The translations under genes and the position numbers were made by a program. The notes under the pieces were generated by a model. It was not told where the DNA came from. It did not search any database and worked only from the letters and a program-made list of their open reading frames with translations. A stretch of DNA of 64,000 bases from Polytrichum commune. Taxonomy: Eukaryota > Streptophyta > Polytrichopsida > Polytrichales > Polytrichaceae. The DNA lies in the NCBI GenBank assembly GCA_950295325.1, contig OX485803.1:45709554-45773553 (forward strand), written 5' to 3'. Shown one piece after another: positions 38,235 through 50,700 of the stretch; the first letter of the stretch is position 1, and each line of letters starts with the position of its first letter.

Positions 38235-38529
38235 ATGTGATGGTTCTGTCTTACCCTTTGTACATCTACGTAAACTTATCCAAGTGAAAAAAAGTCCTTT
38301 ATACAAGTTTAGGGCGAATTTAGTCGAATTAACATCACAGTAGACTAGTTTGGGGTCTTTCAGGTCATTTATGGAATCAAATCAACCAAAATTGAAAAAT
38401 CATATTATAGAATAACTTGTGTTTTCACCTCCTGAATATATGAGTTTAGTATACCTAGGCACCATGAAGCTTTGGCCTATGCTTATGTGTGAAAGCATGT
38501 ACCATATGATGATTGCATATATATTAAAG

Positions 38530-38990
38530 TGTGTCTTATGTGGTCACTCATCTTAATTGGGACACTATATGTGAGTGGTATATGGCAAGGGTTGTAGTTA
38601 AGAATGGACACCCAAGAAGTACGCGTCACAATGAGATTGGATTATGTCCTTGAAATATAAACACCACTCTAAGCTTAATAATTAGCATAATGGGAGAGCC
38701 TATAGATGGTTGGAGTACTCGGCAACCCAAAAAACATTCATCAAACCAAAATCTTGTAGCCAAAGTGGTTGCTCGAGACATGATTTCTCTTGATGCTATG
38801 TGATCACTTAAAGAAAAAGAGAATCTTCAAATTGACCTCTTAATACTTTGCATCTCAACTCCAAACCTCAAATATGAAATTACAATCTCCATGATTTGCA
38901 ATTGCTAAGTGGAGGGGACATCTCCCGATCCAATCCAACGATCCAAAACGATCAAAATTGATCATGAAATTCGAAGACTTACCCACAATA
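38530..38990 (-). repeat. Dispersed repeat family A, inverted copy
   Basis: The reverse complement carries ccttgccatataccactcac, then the tagttaagaatggacaccc match in inverted sense, agtgatcacatagcatcaag and attctctttttctttaagtg. These are the same phrases as in the copy at 7,290-7,590, but the element is longer in the middle here. Confidence 0.65.
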
Positions 38991-39789
38991 GGACCACATA
39001 CCTCATATTAATATGATTTTATCGTGGATCGCGTTCTTAGACATTGTCTTGACATGGTACGGTGATTTGTTTTCTTCACTTTGATTACCACACACAAAAT
39101 ATGCGCATGCTCTAATATCCATACATCCCCGTGTACCTTTGTCAAGTGATTGAACTCCGTCCAAAACAAATGTGGCCCTTTATATTAATCTGATTTGCGT
39201 TGGTAAGGTGGAGTTGTTGTTTGTGAGAGTACGTGCTATAGGTCCGGCTAGGGTTTGGAAAATGGGACCAAGTTAGTACCATATATTGAGGGAAAACCAA
39301 TAGAAAAACAGTAAAAGTTAGGGTTTGCACGCATGTGAATTAATGTCGCAAGTCATCCTTGCATTGTTTGTTCAACATGCCGTTATCAAAGGCCAACCAT
39401 TTTTGGAACAATTTGGAAAGGTCGGAGGGGGATGGCTTCATTGCCAACCACATGCTTCATTGTAAAGTAGATTTTTTGATATGCCATGTGAAACATTCAT
39501 GTACACATTTTAAGTGCTAGTATACAATTTCACTCAAAATTGCATTATGTTTATGTAGCATCCAAAATTGTATCATTGACCATCCATTTTTGGCACGTCA
39601 TATTCCTATATATTCTAAGAAAATGTAAGAGATTTCAACCCGAAGTAAAAAGCCTTCACATGGAGAGATTAATATCCATATACATGTGAGCTTCAAATCA
39701 ATATCAACAACTATGCTTCAGAAAGTTCTTACTTCACACTTTTAAACCTTGGATAACTATATTGGGCATGGATTTTATAGTAAGTAGCA

Positions 39790-40132
39790 ATATGTGTTGA
39801 TATATGCTCATGGGAGGATCGTATGCCTTGCTCTTCGAGTGTTCTTTGAGCATGGTCCGACGAGGATGGAGCCTGAGCCCGCAGCGCAATCCACCGCTGC
39901 AGACACAAGGGCCGTGTGCAGCATATGCGGCGAAAGCCCGAAAGCCCAAAACCTCGAAGACACAAGACAAGATGCAGCCACAGCCTGCCACAAACAGGGA
40001 AAAACGAACGAGCGAAGCACAAATCTGAGGTGAACTCCAAGCACCAGCATGCACATAGGAGAGCTAACGGAAGAGTGGCACCAGACACAACATCAGCACA
40101 AACATCCCACAAGAAATAGCGTGCGAGAGGCC
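39790..40132 (+). mobile_element. LINE-like sequence left of the MULE insertion
   Basis: The CA- and GC-rich sequence ends exactly at the left copy of the 10-bp duplication (gcgagaggcc, 40,123-40,132). Its composition resembles the segment beginning after the right copy at 56,247 and differs from the AT-rich sequence before 39,790. It is best read as the interrupted 5' part of the LINE-like element to the right. No ORF function is assigned. Confidence 0.5.
40123..40132 (+). repeat. Target-site duplication, left copy (gcgagaggcc)
   Basis: The identical ten bases recur at 56,237-56,246, directly outside the right terminal inverted repeat. The length fits Mutator-superfamily insertion. Confidence 0.88.
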
Positions 40133-40187
40133 GGGAAAAGCTATTTTGCGAGCGGTGAGCGGTGAGCGGTAAGTTTTCTAGAATATT
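40133..40187 (+). repeat. Left terminal inverted repeat of the MULE
   Basis: It begins gggaaaagctattttgcgag and carries three copies of the heptamer agcggtg/a before ttctagaatatt. It pairs with 56,190-56,236. Confidence 0.87.
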
Positions 40188-41757
40188 GAAATTTTGTCAG
40201 GTGAAACATGCCCTATGGCCGTGGTGTAGAGCTAACTTTTGAAATATTTATTGACAAATTTATTGACAAAAAGAACCTATAACCGTGGTGGAGGAACCTA
40301 TATAGTATTTGCTTGCACCTTCTTGGAGGTTCATGATATTACCTGACCACGACAATTTCATGACAACCTCTAGCAATTTAGCAAGTAAGATTCCATCTAT
40401 TGTGGTGAGGGAATCTCCAAACCCCAATGCTGCAGGCCTCACACGTAATGCCCATGAAGACCCATCCGTTTGTATGTGTGTGTATATATATATATGAGCA
40501 TAAACTTAAAATGTTGAAAGAAACTTAAAGTAAATATTAAAGAAACTGAAAATGTTGGAAGTGTTTACAACATGTTCCTCTAACAACAACACCTTACTAT
40601 ATACCACTCAAATATAGATGGTTATTTAAGAAGAGCAATTGTGTTGAACATAAAACCTAGGATGATGTCCATATTTTAAGCACAAGCCTTCTTGGTTTAA
40701 CACTCAACACAACTAGGAGGTCTCGAGTCATCATTTAAAAAAATTAAATTCTTCACTTTGACTTATTATAACCTTTGCATCTCAACTTCAATTTTGAAAC
40801 ATGAAATAAAAAATTTCTTGGTTCTCAGTCGCTAGCCAAATGGGAAAATTATGATCCAATCCAATGACCACAATTCTATGTGAACTTGGAAGTTTTTGAC
40901 ATTAAAATTGCATATTCTAACCTCATTTGGAGTATATCTATGATCATGAATCTAAAGTAAATTATGTCTTAATAATTAAAAACCTAAGCGATATTAAACA
41001 ATAAACTTTTTGTCACCTTCAACTCATAGTATTGCCATAATGTTTGATCCTTGATTGGGATTAAAGTTTCCTGACACCTACTAAAGGGGAGAGCAAAGAA
41101 ACTAATTATCATGTAGAACATGTGAATGATTGGTCTAAACCCAATTAACACCTTAATCAAGATCAAAGACCTTGAATTATTCTAGTAGAATTAACTAGAG
41201 ATGGATCTATATGTACTAAAAGTTTGTTAGACCGTGTTGAAGTATGCAAGGGGAAGATATTCTTAAGCATACCAATGTCAAGTGTCGTTGGTGTACACTT
41301 TAGTCAACTTGTAGACCATTGTGTAATATAGGTGTGCACTTCATATCATTGTGGAACATACTAATGCCGAGATATTAGTAAAGACACTTGAATGCCAAAT
41401 TTCATGAGGTGACATTAATGGTGAGGTTGATGGTGAATTATTCAACCCAACATTCGCCTAAAATCGTAAGCAAGCATTGAAAAAGTATATGAAAACGATA
41501 ATAGAAGAATAGTGGAAACCCTTAAATTTCAAAGAGAAGGGTATGAACTAATAGGCCGATTATGGAATTAAGTGAACAATATCAGAAAACACGAAGTCAA
41601 AAGTTAACCTAAATCTGCAATTTTATATATGCAATCCCATAAATTCCGAAAGTAATACAAATACAATGAATTTCATGCGGAATGAGTGCACAAACTGAAA
41701 AACCAACGGAAGAAAAACCGGTATATTAGATAGTACACAGACATTCACATGAAGCTA
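40188..41757. other. Left subterminal region of the MULE, no gene
   Basis: AT-rich sequence between the left end and the 3' end of the methyltransferase gene. A piece of dispersed family A lies at about 40,600-40,830 (ataccactcaaatatagatg, then cttcactttgac on the other side), so a smaller element seems nested here. No coding frame is supported. Confidence 0.5.
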
Positions 41758-44700
41758 TTACATCAGATCCGAATCACTGTGATCACGTGATGATGAAGAC
41801 ATTCTAGAATCACTAATATATGCATCAGAGGAGGCCTGACCATCTGATTCTAAAGCTTCTATATCCAAAAACTCTAAAACTCTTCCCGGATGATATTTAG
41901 ATGTAAAAGTCTGATAAGAACCTCCAGCTAGTTGATTAGCAATAACATTTGCATATGTAGGAAGTTGCCAAGACTTTGGAGGGCTGGGATAGAATTTAGG
42001 GTCACAAAAAAAAGGCCGGTGAATAGGATAGCTCAATTTATCGCATCTGCAAATGCCAATGGTACCATGTTCATAACTCAACTTTAGAAGAAATGACAGC
42101 AAAAAACATAACACTGGTAAGAGAATTTGTGGACCATACTCACTTAGTAAACCGAGATCTCTTCACAATCCTCTCAACGGGAATATCTTCACCCTCAGGA
42201 TCCTCTACACTGGTGACACGGTCTTCAAGAGTGACTTCAGAGGCTGCTCTAGAGATAATCAATGGAGCAAGTATGGCCTCAAAAATATCTACATCAGCCT
42301 CTAATGCTGCAATGTGACGGTGCACATTGCGGCATGCATGAATGGAAGATCCTGCAAATAAAGAAGTTGGAAAAACTTAGTACAAAAACCACTATGAATT
42401 TTGTAGAACAAAACAATATTAACGATTAACCAACTGAAATGGAAGATTACAAAGACATACCGGTCGCTGCCGTGCAGTCTAGAATAATATCCCATGGGGA
42501 GCTACATGCTTCAATTAGCATTTGCATTAGAAGCACGGACTTTTCACGAGGCCCTCGCCATGGTGTGGATCCATTAGTTAGCTGGTCCTCACGAGAGACC
42601 AAGTTCTGGAGAATATCATCCCGTGCAACATCCACCCCATAAGGATCCAATTCAGGGACATGGCGAAATGAAAACTTCGATGCAGGTGACCCCGGCACGC
42701 TCCTGACCGCCAATGAAATACCGAACCTCATGGTCTATAATGTACCAGACATAAAGATCAATATTACTTTACAAAGTGAACAACAGAACTGCGTGAGTAT
42801 AATAGTTAGGTGGGTCTACACTCAGAACTACCTCAAGGATGAAATTGAAACTGAATGCGGTGATCAGAAAGAAGACTTAAGCTTTATCTTATAGTTGATG
42901 CTGGATTTATTGGAGATGTAAGATGAAGGCGGTTCATTCCCCACCACTCTTTCCGAATTGCAAAACCATACGATTTGCAATATCCAAGAATATTGGACTT
43001 CGTACTCATGCGAAAAGGGTGAAACAAAATAATTGCCCCGTCGTCGTGCAGATGTTCGTTGGCAAAGTCAAAGAGTGGTTGTAACCACTCTTTCGATTCT
43101 TGATTCCAAGCGGGAATGGACGACGGTGGGTTTGATATGCCAGGAACAAGAAGACCTTCCGGTATATCTGCAAGAATCAAGTCCAAACAGGGATGGTCAT
43201 CCGGAGAACCCTTGTAGTGCCGGGTTTTGTCTTTTGAGTGCTGCACAATCAAAGGACAACCATGTTTGGTGTTAAAATAATCCTCCTTGCTTTGTACATT
43301 GCCTAGTACTAGCCCTTAAATCAAACATATCTATACTCATTACTAACCTTATATAATACACAAATCTAACCTCTTATCAGGTTACACTTGTTACCCACAT
43401 ATCTAACCACAGATCAAAGTACCTTTATGACACCCATATTCAACCTCATATCATATTGACCTTATAACATGCGAATATAACCTCACATCAGATTGTACTT
43501 ATAACACACATATCTAACCTCATATCACACACATATCTAACCCGATATCAGATAACAGATATAGCCCAGATATCTAATCTCCCATCAGATTACAGTAATA
43601 TCACCCATATTCAACCCCAGTTCAGATAGACCTTACAACACATATATCTAACCTTAGATCAGATTACACTTCTAACAAACATTTCTAACATCATATCAGA
43701 GTACACTTATAACAAGCATATCTAGATATCAATATCTACTATGATTGTAGGTAGTAGAGTTTGAATACCAGAAAATGTGTCTCGGGACCGAGACACTCAA
43801 ACTCGGCCCTGGAAAATCAGAAATGTCTAAGCTTAAATCAGATTACCCTTATACCCACAATTGCAAACTAACCTCACATCAGTTTCACCTTAATACTAGC
43901 ATATCTAGACCTCACATCAGATTGCACTTGTAACCCACATATCTAACCTCACATCAGTTTGACCTTAATACTAGCATATCTAGACCTCACATCACATTGC
44001 ACTTCAAACACACATGTTTGGTGTCAAATCAAAGTACCCTTATACCAAGTAAATCTAGATTTGAATATCAAATATCATTGTAGGGTTTACAGTTTGAATA
44101 CCAGAAAATGTGTCTCGGGACCGAGACACTCAAACTCGGCCCTGGAAAATCAGAAATTTCTAAACTTGCCTCATATTACCCCAATACCCAAAATTGCAAA
44201 CTAACCTCATATCAGATTGCACTTGTAACCCACATATCTAACCTCACATCAGTTTGACCTTAATACTTGCATATCTAGACCTCACATCATATTTCAGAGA
44301 AGGTAGAATTCAGAGAGGGCGGGGATTTCACTTAAACAATGTTCCGACTAAAAAAGTTCAAAAATTAACATGACACCTCACCATTCATATTTCAACTCCT
44401 AATTTCCACAAACAAAATGGTACAACAAAACAAATGGCCGATTGCAAGCACAAAACAAATTGCCGAGTCCATTGAGGGCTCAGCTCGCACTCCACATGGT
44501 GTTTGGGTCCCGCATAAACTATACCCTACCAGCCTTACTCGTCAGATCCATGATTCGGTCCCGAAAAAAATTATGGCCGATTACTGAAATATGAAAAATA
44601 GTACCTACTGAATGTTCAATGTGGACCACATTGAAATGCATAAATTTAAATGCAAACATGTTATGACAAAATTAAGGAAGAGCAGTACCTTGAGCATGAA

Positions 44701-47700
44701 TCTTTTCAACTCGTTGTAGGAAGGGGTGAATTCCTCCGTGTGACCGCCAAGAACGTCCTCCATTGAGGCGTTGAGAATGAGTTCTTGAATATGGATCTCG
44801 AGCTCCTCCCCCGATGTCAAAATAGGAATTTGACTCAACTGCTCATAGGAGGAATTGCGTTTTGTTCCTCTAGAAAATGTTGGAGCATGAGAACCAGATT
44901 CATACGTTGGACTTGGAGCAACGGGACTCTTACCTTCTAGCTCAGAATGGGGGTTCATCTTCTTTTTCCCCTTCATGGTAGTCTTCTCCAATGATTTTTG
45001 AAGTTTTTCCATCTCTTTCTGTGCGGCTTTCTCCTCTGCTTCCTTTACTCTAAGGGCCTTCTTCCTATCCTCTTCTAGACGTCGGGATAGGGCCTTTGCC
45101 CTCTCATGCTCGTCTTCTATGCCCTGTAAGTCAATCATCTCAACACCAGATTCTCCAACTGCCTCCCTTGACTTCCTAAGTTCAGTTTCAAAGGAAGGAG
45201 TGAAACTAGGAGCATAGTCAAGGTACCAACCACCTCCAGTGAGATGTGAGGTTGACCATGTACGCTGTTGATTTGCTGAGAACATGCACGTGGAGTTAGA
45301 CCTGTCAAGCCATGCTGAGAGGAATATAGGGAGATCTTCTTTTGTTATTGTTCCTTTTGCAAGGAGCTCGTACTTGAAATACCTGCGGGAAAGACACAAC
45401 TCATCATTAAATACCTTGCAATTGACATAGCTGCCATATTAAAAACCAAAACACTATGCCAAATCAGATGTCACTAACTAAGCTTATATCAGATTACCCT
45501 CGCATAATATTACACTTATAACACACAAATCTAACCTCATATCGGATTGACCTTAATACAAGCATATCTAGAAATCACATTAGAATGCACTTATAACACA
45601 CATATCTAGCCTCATATCAGAGTACACTTATACCAAGTATAGGTAGATATCAATAGCAACCATGTTTGTAGGTAGTAGAGTTTGAATACCAAAAAATGTG
45701 TCTCGGGACCGAGACACTCAAACTAGGCCCTGGAATTTCAGAGATTTCTAGGCTTATATGAAACTAGGCCCTAACTAAGCTTATATCAGGTTACCCTAAC
45801 TAAGGTTATATCAGACTCCCCTAACTAAGATTATATCAGATTTCATTACCTAAGCTAATCTCAGATTGCACTAACCAAGCTTAAACCAAACTACCCTAAC
45901 TAAGCTTATATCAGATGTCACTAACTAAGCTTATATCAGATATCACTAACTAAGCTTATATCAGATTACCCTCACATCATATTACACTTATAACACACAA
46001 ATCTAACCTCATATCGGATTGACCTTAATACAAACATATCTAGAAATCACATCAGAATGCACTTATAACACACATATCTACTATGATTATAGGTAGTAGA
46101 GTTTGAATACCAGAAAATGTGTCTCGGGACCGAGAGACTCAAACTCGGCCCTGGAAAATCAGAAATGTCTAAGCTTAAATCAGATTACCCTTATACCCAC
46201 AATTGCAAACTAACCTCATATTAGATTGCACTTGTAACCCACATATCTAACCTCACATCACTTTGACCTTACTACTTGAATATCTAGACATCACATCATA
46301 TTTCACTGCAAACACACATCTCTACCCTCATATCAGAGTACCCTTATACCAAGTAAATCTAGATTTCAATATCAAATATCATTGTAGGGTTTAGAGTTTG
46401 AAGACCAGAAAATGTGTCTCGGGACCGAGACACTCAAACTAGGCCCTGGAATTTCAGAGATTTCTAGGCTTATATGAAACTAGGCCCTAACTAATGTCAC
46501 TAACTAAGCTTATATCAGATATCACTAACTAAGCTTATATCAGATTACCCTCACATCATATTAAACTTATAACACACAAATCTAACCTCATATCGGATTG
46601 ACCTTAATACAAGCATATCTAGAAATCACATCAGAATGCACTTATAACACACATATCTAGCCTCATATCAGAGTACACTTATAAGAAGTACCTGTAGATA
46701 TGAAACATTGCTAACTAACCTTATATGAGATTAAACTTATATCAATCATATATAACCTCATATCAGATTTCACATATAACCCTTAATACAACCAAATGTA
46801 GAGCACACACCAGATTTCACATATAACACAAATTTCTAACCTCATATCAGATTACCCTAATACCTCAAAGTGCATACTAACATCATATGAGAGTACACTT
46901 ATAACACACATATAGAACTGTAGTATGAAAGGAGAGAACTCACCGAAAGATAACTCTTCGGACAATCAAGTCTGTCCCGTTAAATCCCTCAAATTCGTGA
47001 GTTTTGTTAAAGGCCTCCTGCCCTCGGAAGAATGTGGGAAACGCGTTGTCCCATAATTTCATTCTACAGTCCTCGATGTATGCAACCAAGGTCAAGGGCT
47101 CGCTGGGTAGTGCAAAGTTGATAGCAAGTCTGTCTTGGCACAAAGTGTCTTCAAATATAATGGAAGCCTGATCGGATATCTGTATATACAGAGAGTGAAT
47201 ATGAACAAGAATTTGAGCAACATCGATTCATATATTGAAATAACCGTGAAACCAAGAGAAAGACCAATTAATGTAAGGGATCAAATCAAGTAACACCGAA
47301 CTAAAGGGTACATAGGGGATTATGTACTCACTCCTTCCCAAAAACATGCCTTGGCTAGGAATGCCTGCAATTTGTCCTCATTGGTGGGCTTGGTTGGCAG
47401 TTTGCGAGCCTCACGTGTTGATGAAGAGGAATTGAAATATTCCAACCATTTGATTTTACAAGCGGGTGATGATTTTGCAGTAGTGATCAACTGCAATTTC
47501 TCTAAGTTGAGCTCGGGTGCAATTGAGTTAAGAGTATAGTGACGCGCAATCTGTGACCCATAGAGCAATATATTAAGATAATGGAGATTAATGAATTACT
47601 TGAAAAATGTAGAATGGGTTTTAAAGTAGTGGACATACCTCCCGAAGCCATCCATCTGTCAAGTCTGGGTTTGCCACACAAACTAGTTTTGACATTTTCT

Positions 47701-50700
47701 TATGAAGTGCCTCGGCTCTCTTTGAAGCACCGACCTTCATGGCGGCTGCTTTTTCAGCAGCAGACACCTCTCCATCCGTTTGCTCAAGAAGTTGACGAAC
47801 GCCTTCATCTGCAGCAAGTGCCAGTTCGTGCTGGAAAAGGATTACCATAGTTAGTTTGTAATCAAACAACTGCGACAAAAAGGTCTTATGAAAGCACATA
47901 AAGAAACAAAAACATTCAAACATCAATTATAAATACCAAATGTTGAAAGGGATTAAATATAAGAGTAATCACATCATCAAGCATCAACATCACATCATAC
48001 TTGGAAGATGAAGCTCGTGAATACATGTAGATTTAATGAATACCATGTCTTCTTTGAAGTTTGAGATTTCTTGCACCTTTTAATGTCAGAGGGAGTCAAA
48101 ATATCTTGGTACTGTTCGAGCGGCATAAGTCCATACTTCTGCACCCTAAATAGAGTGTGAGCTGTGTTTGTCTTCACGTGAGAGTCTTCCGTATGTCTAC
48201 AAGTAACAATCATATATTAAAGACAAGAACAACATAATATATGTACATAGATGAAAACCTTAAAAAATGGACTTAAAAAACTTACTTGTTGATATTATGC
48301 ATAACTTGCATAACAATACCAATTTTTCCCTTGGTGTCAAGGAGGATGCTATCCACCAAAAAATGCCAGGACTCTTCTGTTTTGTGAAGTCGTTCAATAT
48401 GGTTCAACCAAGCCTGCCGCCTATGGTTGCCGTCACAAACAAAGAACATCAAATTCGTAAAACCGGCTAACTCTGGAACGGACAGAAGAAAGGAGTTGAA
48501 TTGTTCATTTTTGGCACTCCAAATAGGACCCCACGATGCCTTATCAGCCTCAGTAACCTCATGTGTTTTCCCTTCTTCATTTGTTATTGTCACATAAAAT
48601 ACCGAGGCACCCTCTCTATACCCATGCACAAACTCCTGCTCCAATTTAGCAAGATCACTTGGGAGAGTTGGCCTCACCATAGGCATGGCCAACATTCTGC
48701 ACAAGGGAATAGGGAACCTTGAGGAACTCAGGGGTTGGACTCTCAGTCGAGAAATCGTGGCAACAGAATTAAGTTTCTGTCGGGTCCTGATATCATCTTC
48801 ATCCCCTTCATATGGATCTCTATCTCCAAGCCCCTCTTCATCCTCATCCTGACCCTCTTCAGAATAGTCTAGAGAAAACAGAGAAAGAGCAGGAACATCC
48901 TCCATTGCGTTGTTCTCTACCTGCAAAATATATGTACTAGTTAATCAAGGAGAGAACATGAGCTCAGCTGCCATCAGTTATAAGTGTATGTGGTATTATT
49001 TGACCATCAAAAGACATGTCTCGGGACCGAGACACTAGTACTAGGCAGAAATATTCAACTCATGAAATAGTGATCCTTACACCGGATCACCCTCTTAGCT
49101 CACATTGCAAATTTACAATATATCAAATTACACTTATATCAGGTTACACTTATATCAGATTACACTCATATCAGATTACACTTATAGCCCCTAAAGTCAT
49201 AGTGAGGTGGAAGAGTTTGATAGTCTCAAATAGTCTCTCGGGACCGAGACACTAGAAATCAACTCTAAAATTCAATTTCAAACCTACCTATCCTTACAGA
49301 TATCAAACCTTAGATCAGATTACACTTCTAACAAACATTTCTAACATCATATCAGAGTACACTTATAACAAGCATATCTAGATATCAATATCTACTATGA
49401 TTGTAGGTAGTAGAGTTTGAATACCATAAAATGTATCTCGGGACCGAGACACTCAAATTCGGCCCTGGAATTTCATAAGTTTCGAAGCTTAAATCAGATT
49501 ACCCGTATACCCACAAGTCCAAACTAACCTCATATCAGATTGCACTTGTAACCCACATATCTAACCTCACATCAGATTGCACTTCAAACATAAATGTTTG
49601 GTGTCAAATCACAGTACCCTTATACCAAGTAAATCTAGATTTGAATATCAAATATCATTGTAGGGTTTACAGTTAGAATACCAGAAAATGTGTCTCGGCA
49701 CCGAGACACTGAAACTCGGCCCTGGAATTTCAGAATTTCTACGCTTACATCAGATTACCCTTATACCCAACATAGCTAACTAACCTTAGAAAACCTAACA
49801 CTTGTAACCCACATATCTAACCTCACATCAGTTTGACCTTAATACGTCCATATCTAGACCTCACATCAGATTTCAAGAACTCCAAGAACGACACAAAACC
49901 CTCACCTTCACCCTCAACCGTCAACCCTCCCCCTCACCAGAAATGTCTCCCTCGGCAGGTATAGGTGTCTACCTTATTTCATTTCACAATCTTGGATCTC
50001 CGAACACTATGCAAAAAAATAAAATTCAGGGTATTTTTGTGTGGGACAACGTACCTCTTCCCCGAATTGTTGTTCTTCATTGTCCATTCTTGCTTCGCAA
50101 AGATCACCTTTATCAGCGCCTTGATCGAATTCGCCAAGGATCTGTTAAGTGTATATGTCCGGTGCTCATTAGCTATGAATTTGGCCTTATACAGTGTTAG
50201 CATTTGAAAGACCCCTTACCCTAAACCCAAAACCATTCAAGTCACCAATTGATTACAATCTTTACAAACCTGCTCCTCACTTTGATATGATGTTGAGGCA
50301 CTGGAGGTTGCCTCAGGTTGAACCTGTGTCTGCGTCATTCCCTATTCCAGATACCCAAACCAAACCCAATTCACAATCCCCCACCAAACATAAAATACAA
50401 CATAAAGGAGCCGATACCATTGCCCACACAACAAGGGAATTTAGAGGGTCTCATCTGTTCCAACTATCCGTGATAGAACTTAACATTATGATTGCACATA
50501 TAAAAATTTCATTATGATTGCAGATAAACATCACCTCACTGCCCCCTTTGTCAACTTCGTTGTCTTCCTCCGATACAGGAAATAATACTACTGGAGCTAC
50601 CTCTGAAACATCAAACGTTTTTTCCCCTTTGGAACCTCTACCTGTGCCCCTAGAAGAATTAACCCCTCGTCTACCCATTGTTGTCCGCAAGTTGTACGGT

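Noticed and set aside
39794-40119. Overlapping open frames on both strands left of the MULE
   Set aside because: They sit in CA/GC-rich LINE-like leader sequence. All frames are open by composition and none is a recognised protein.
43320-46930. Repeat arrays considered as a CRISPR array
   Set aside because: Units are degenerate, with no unique spacers of constant length and no cas genes. They are intronic satellite-like repeats in a plant gene.
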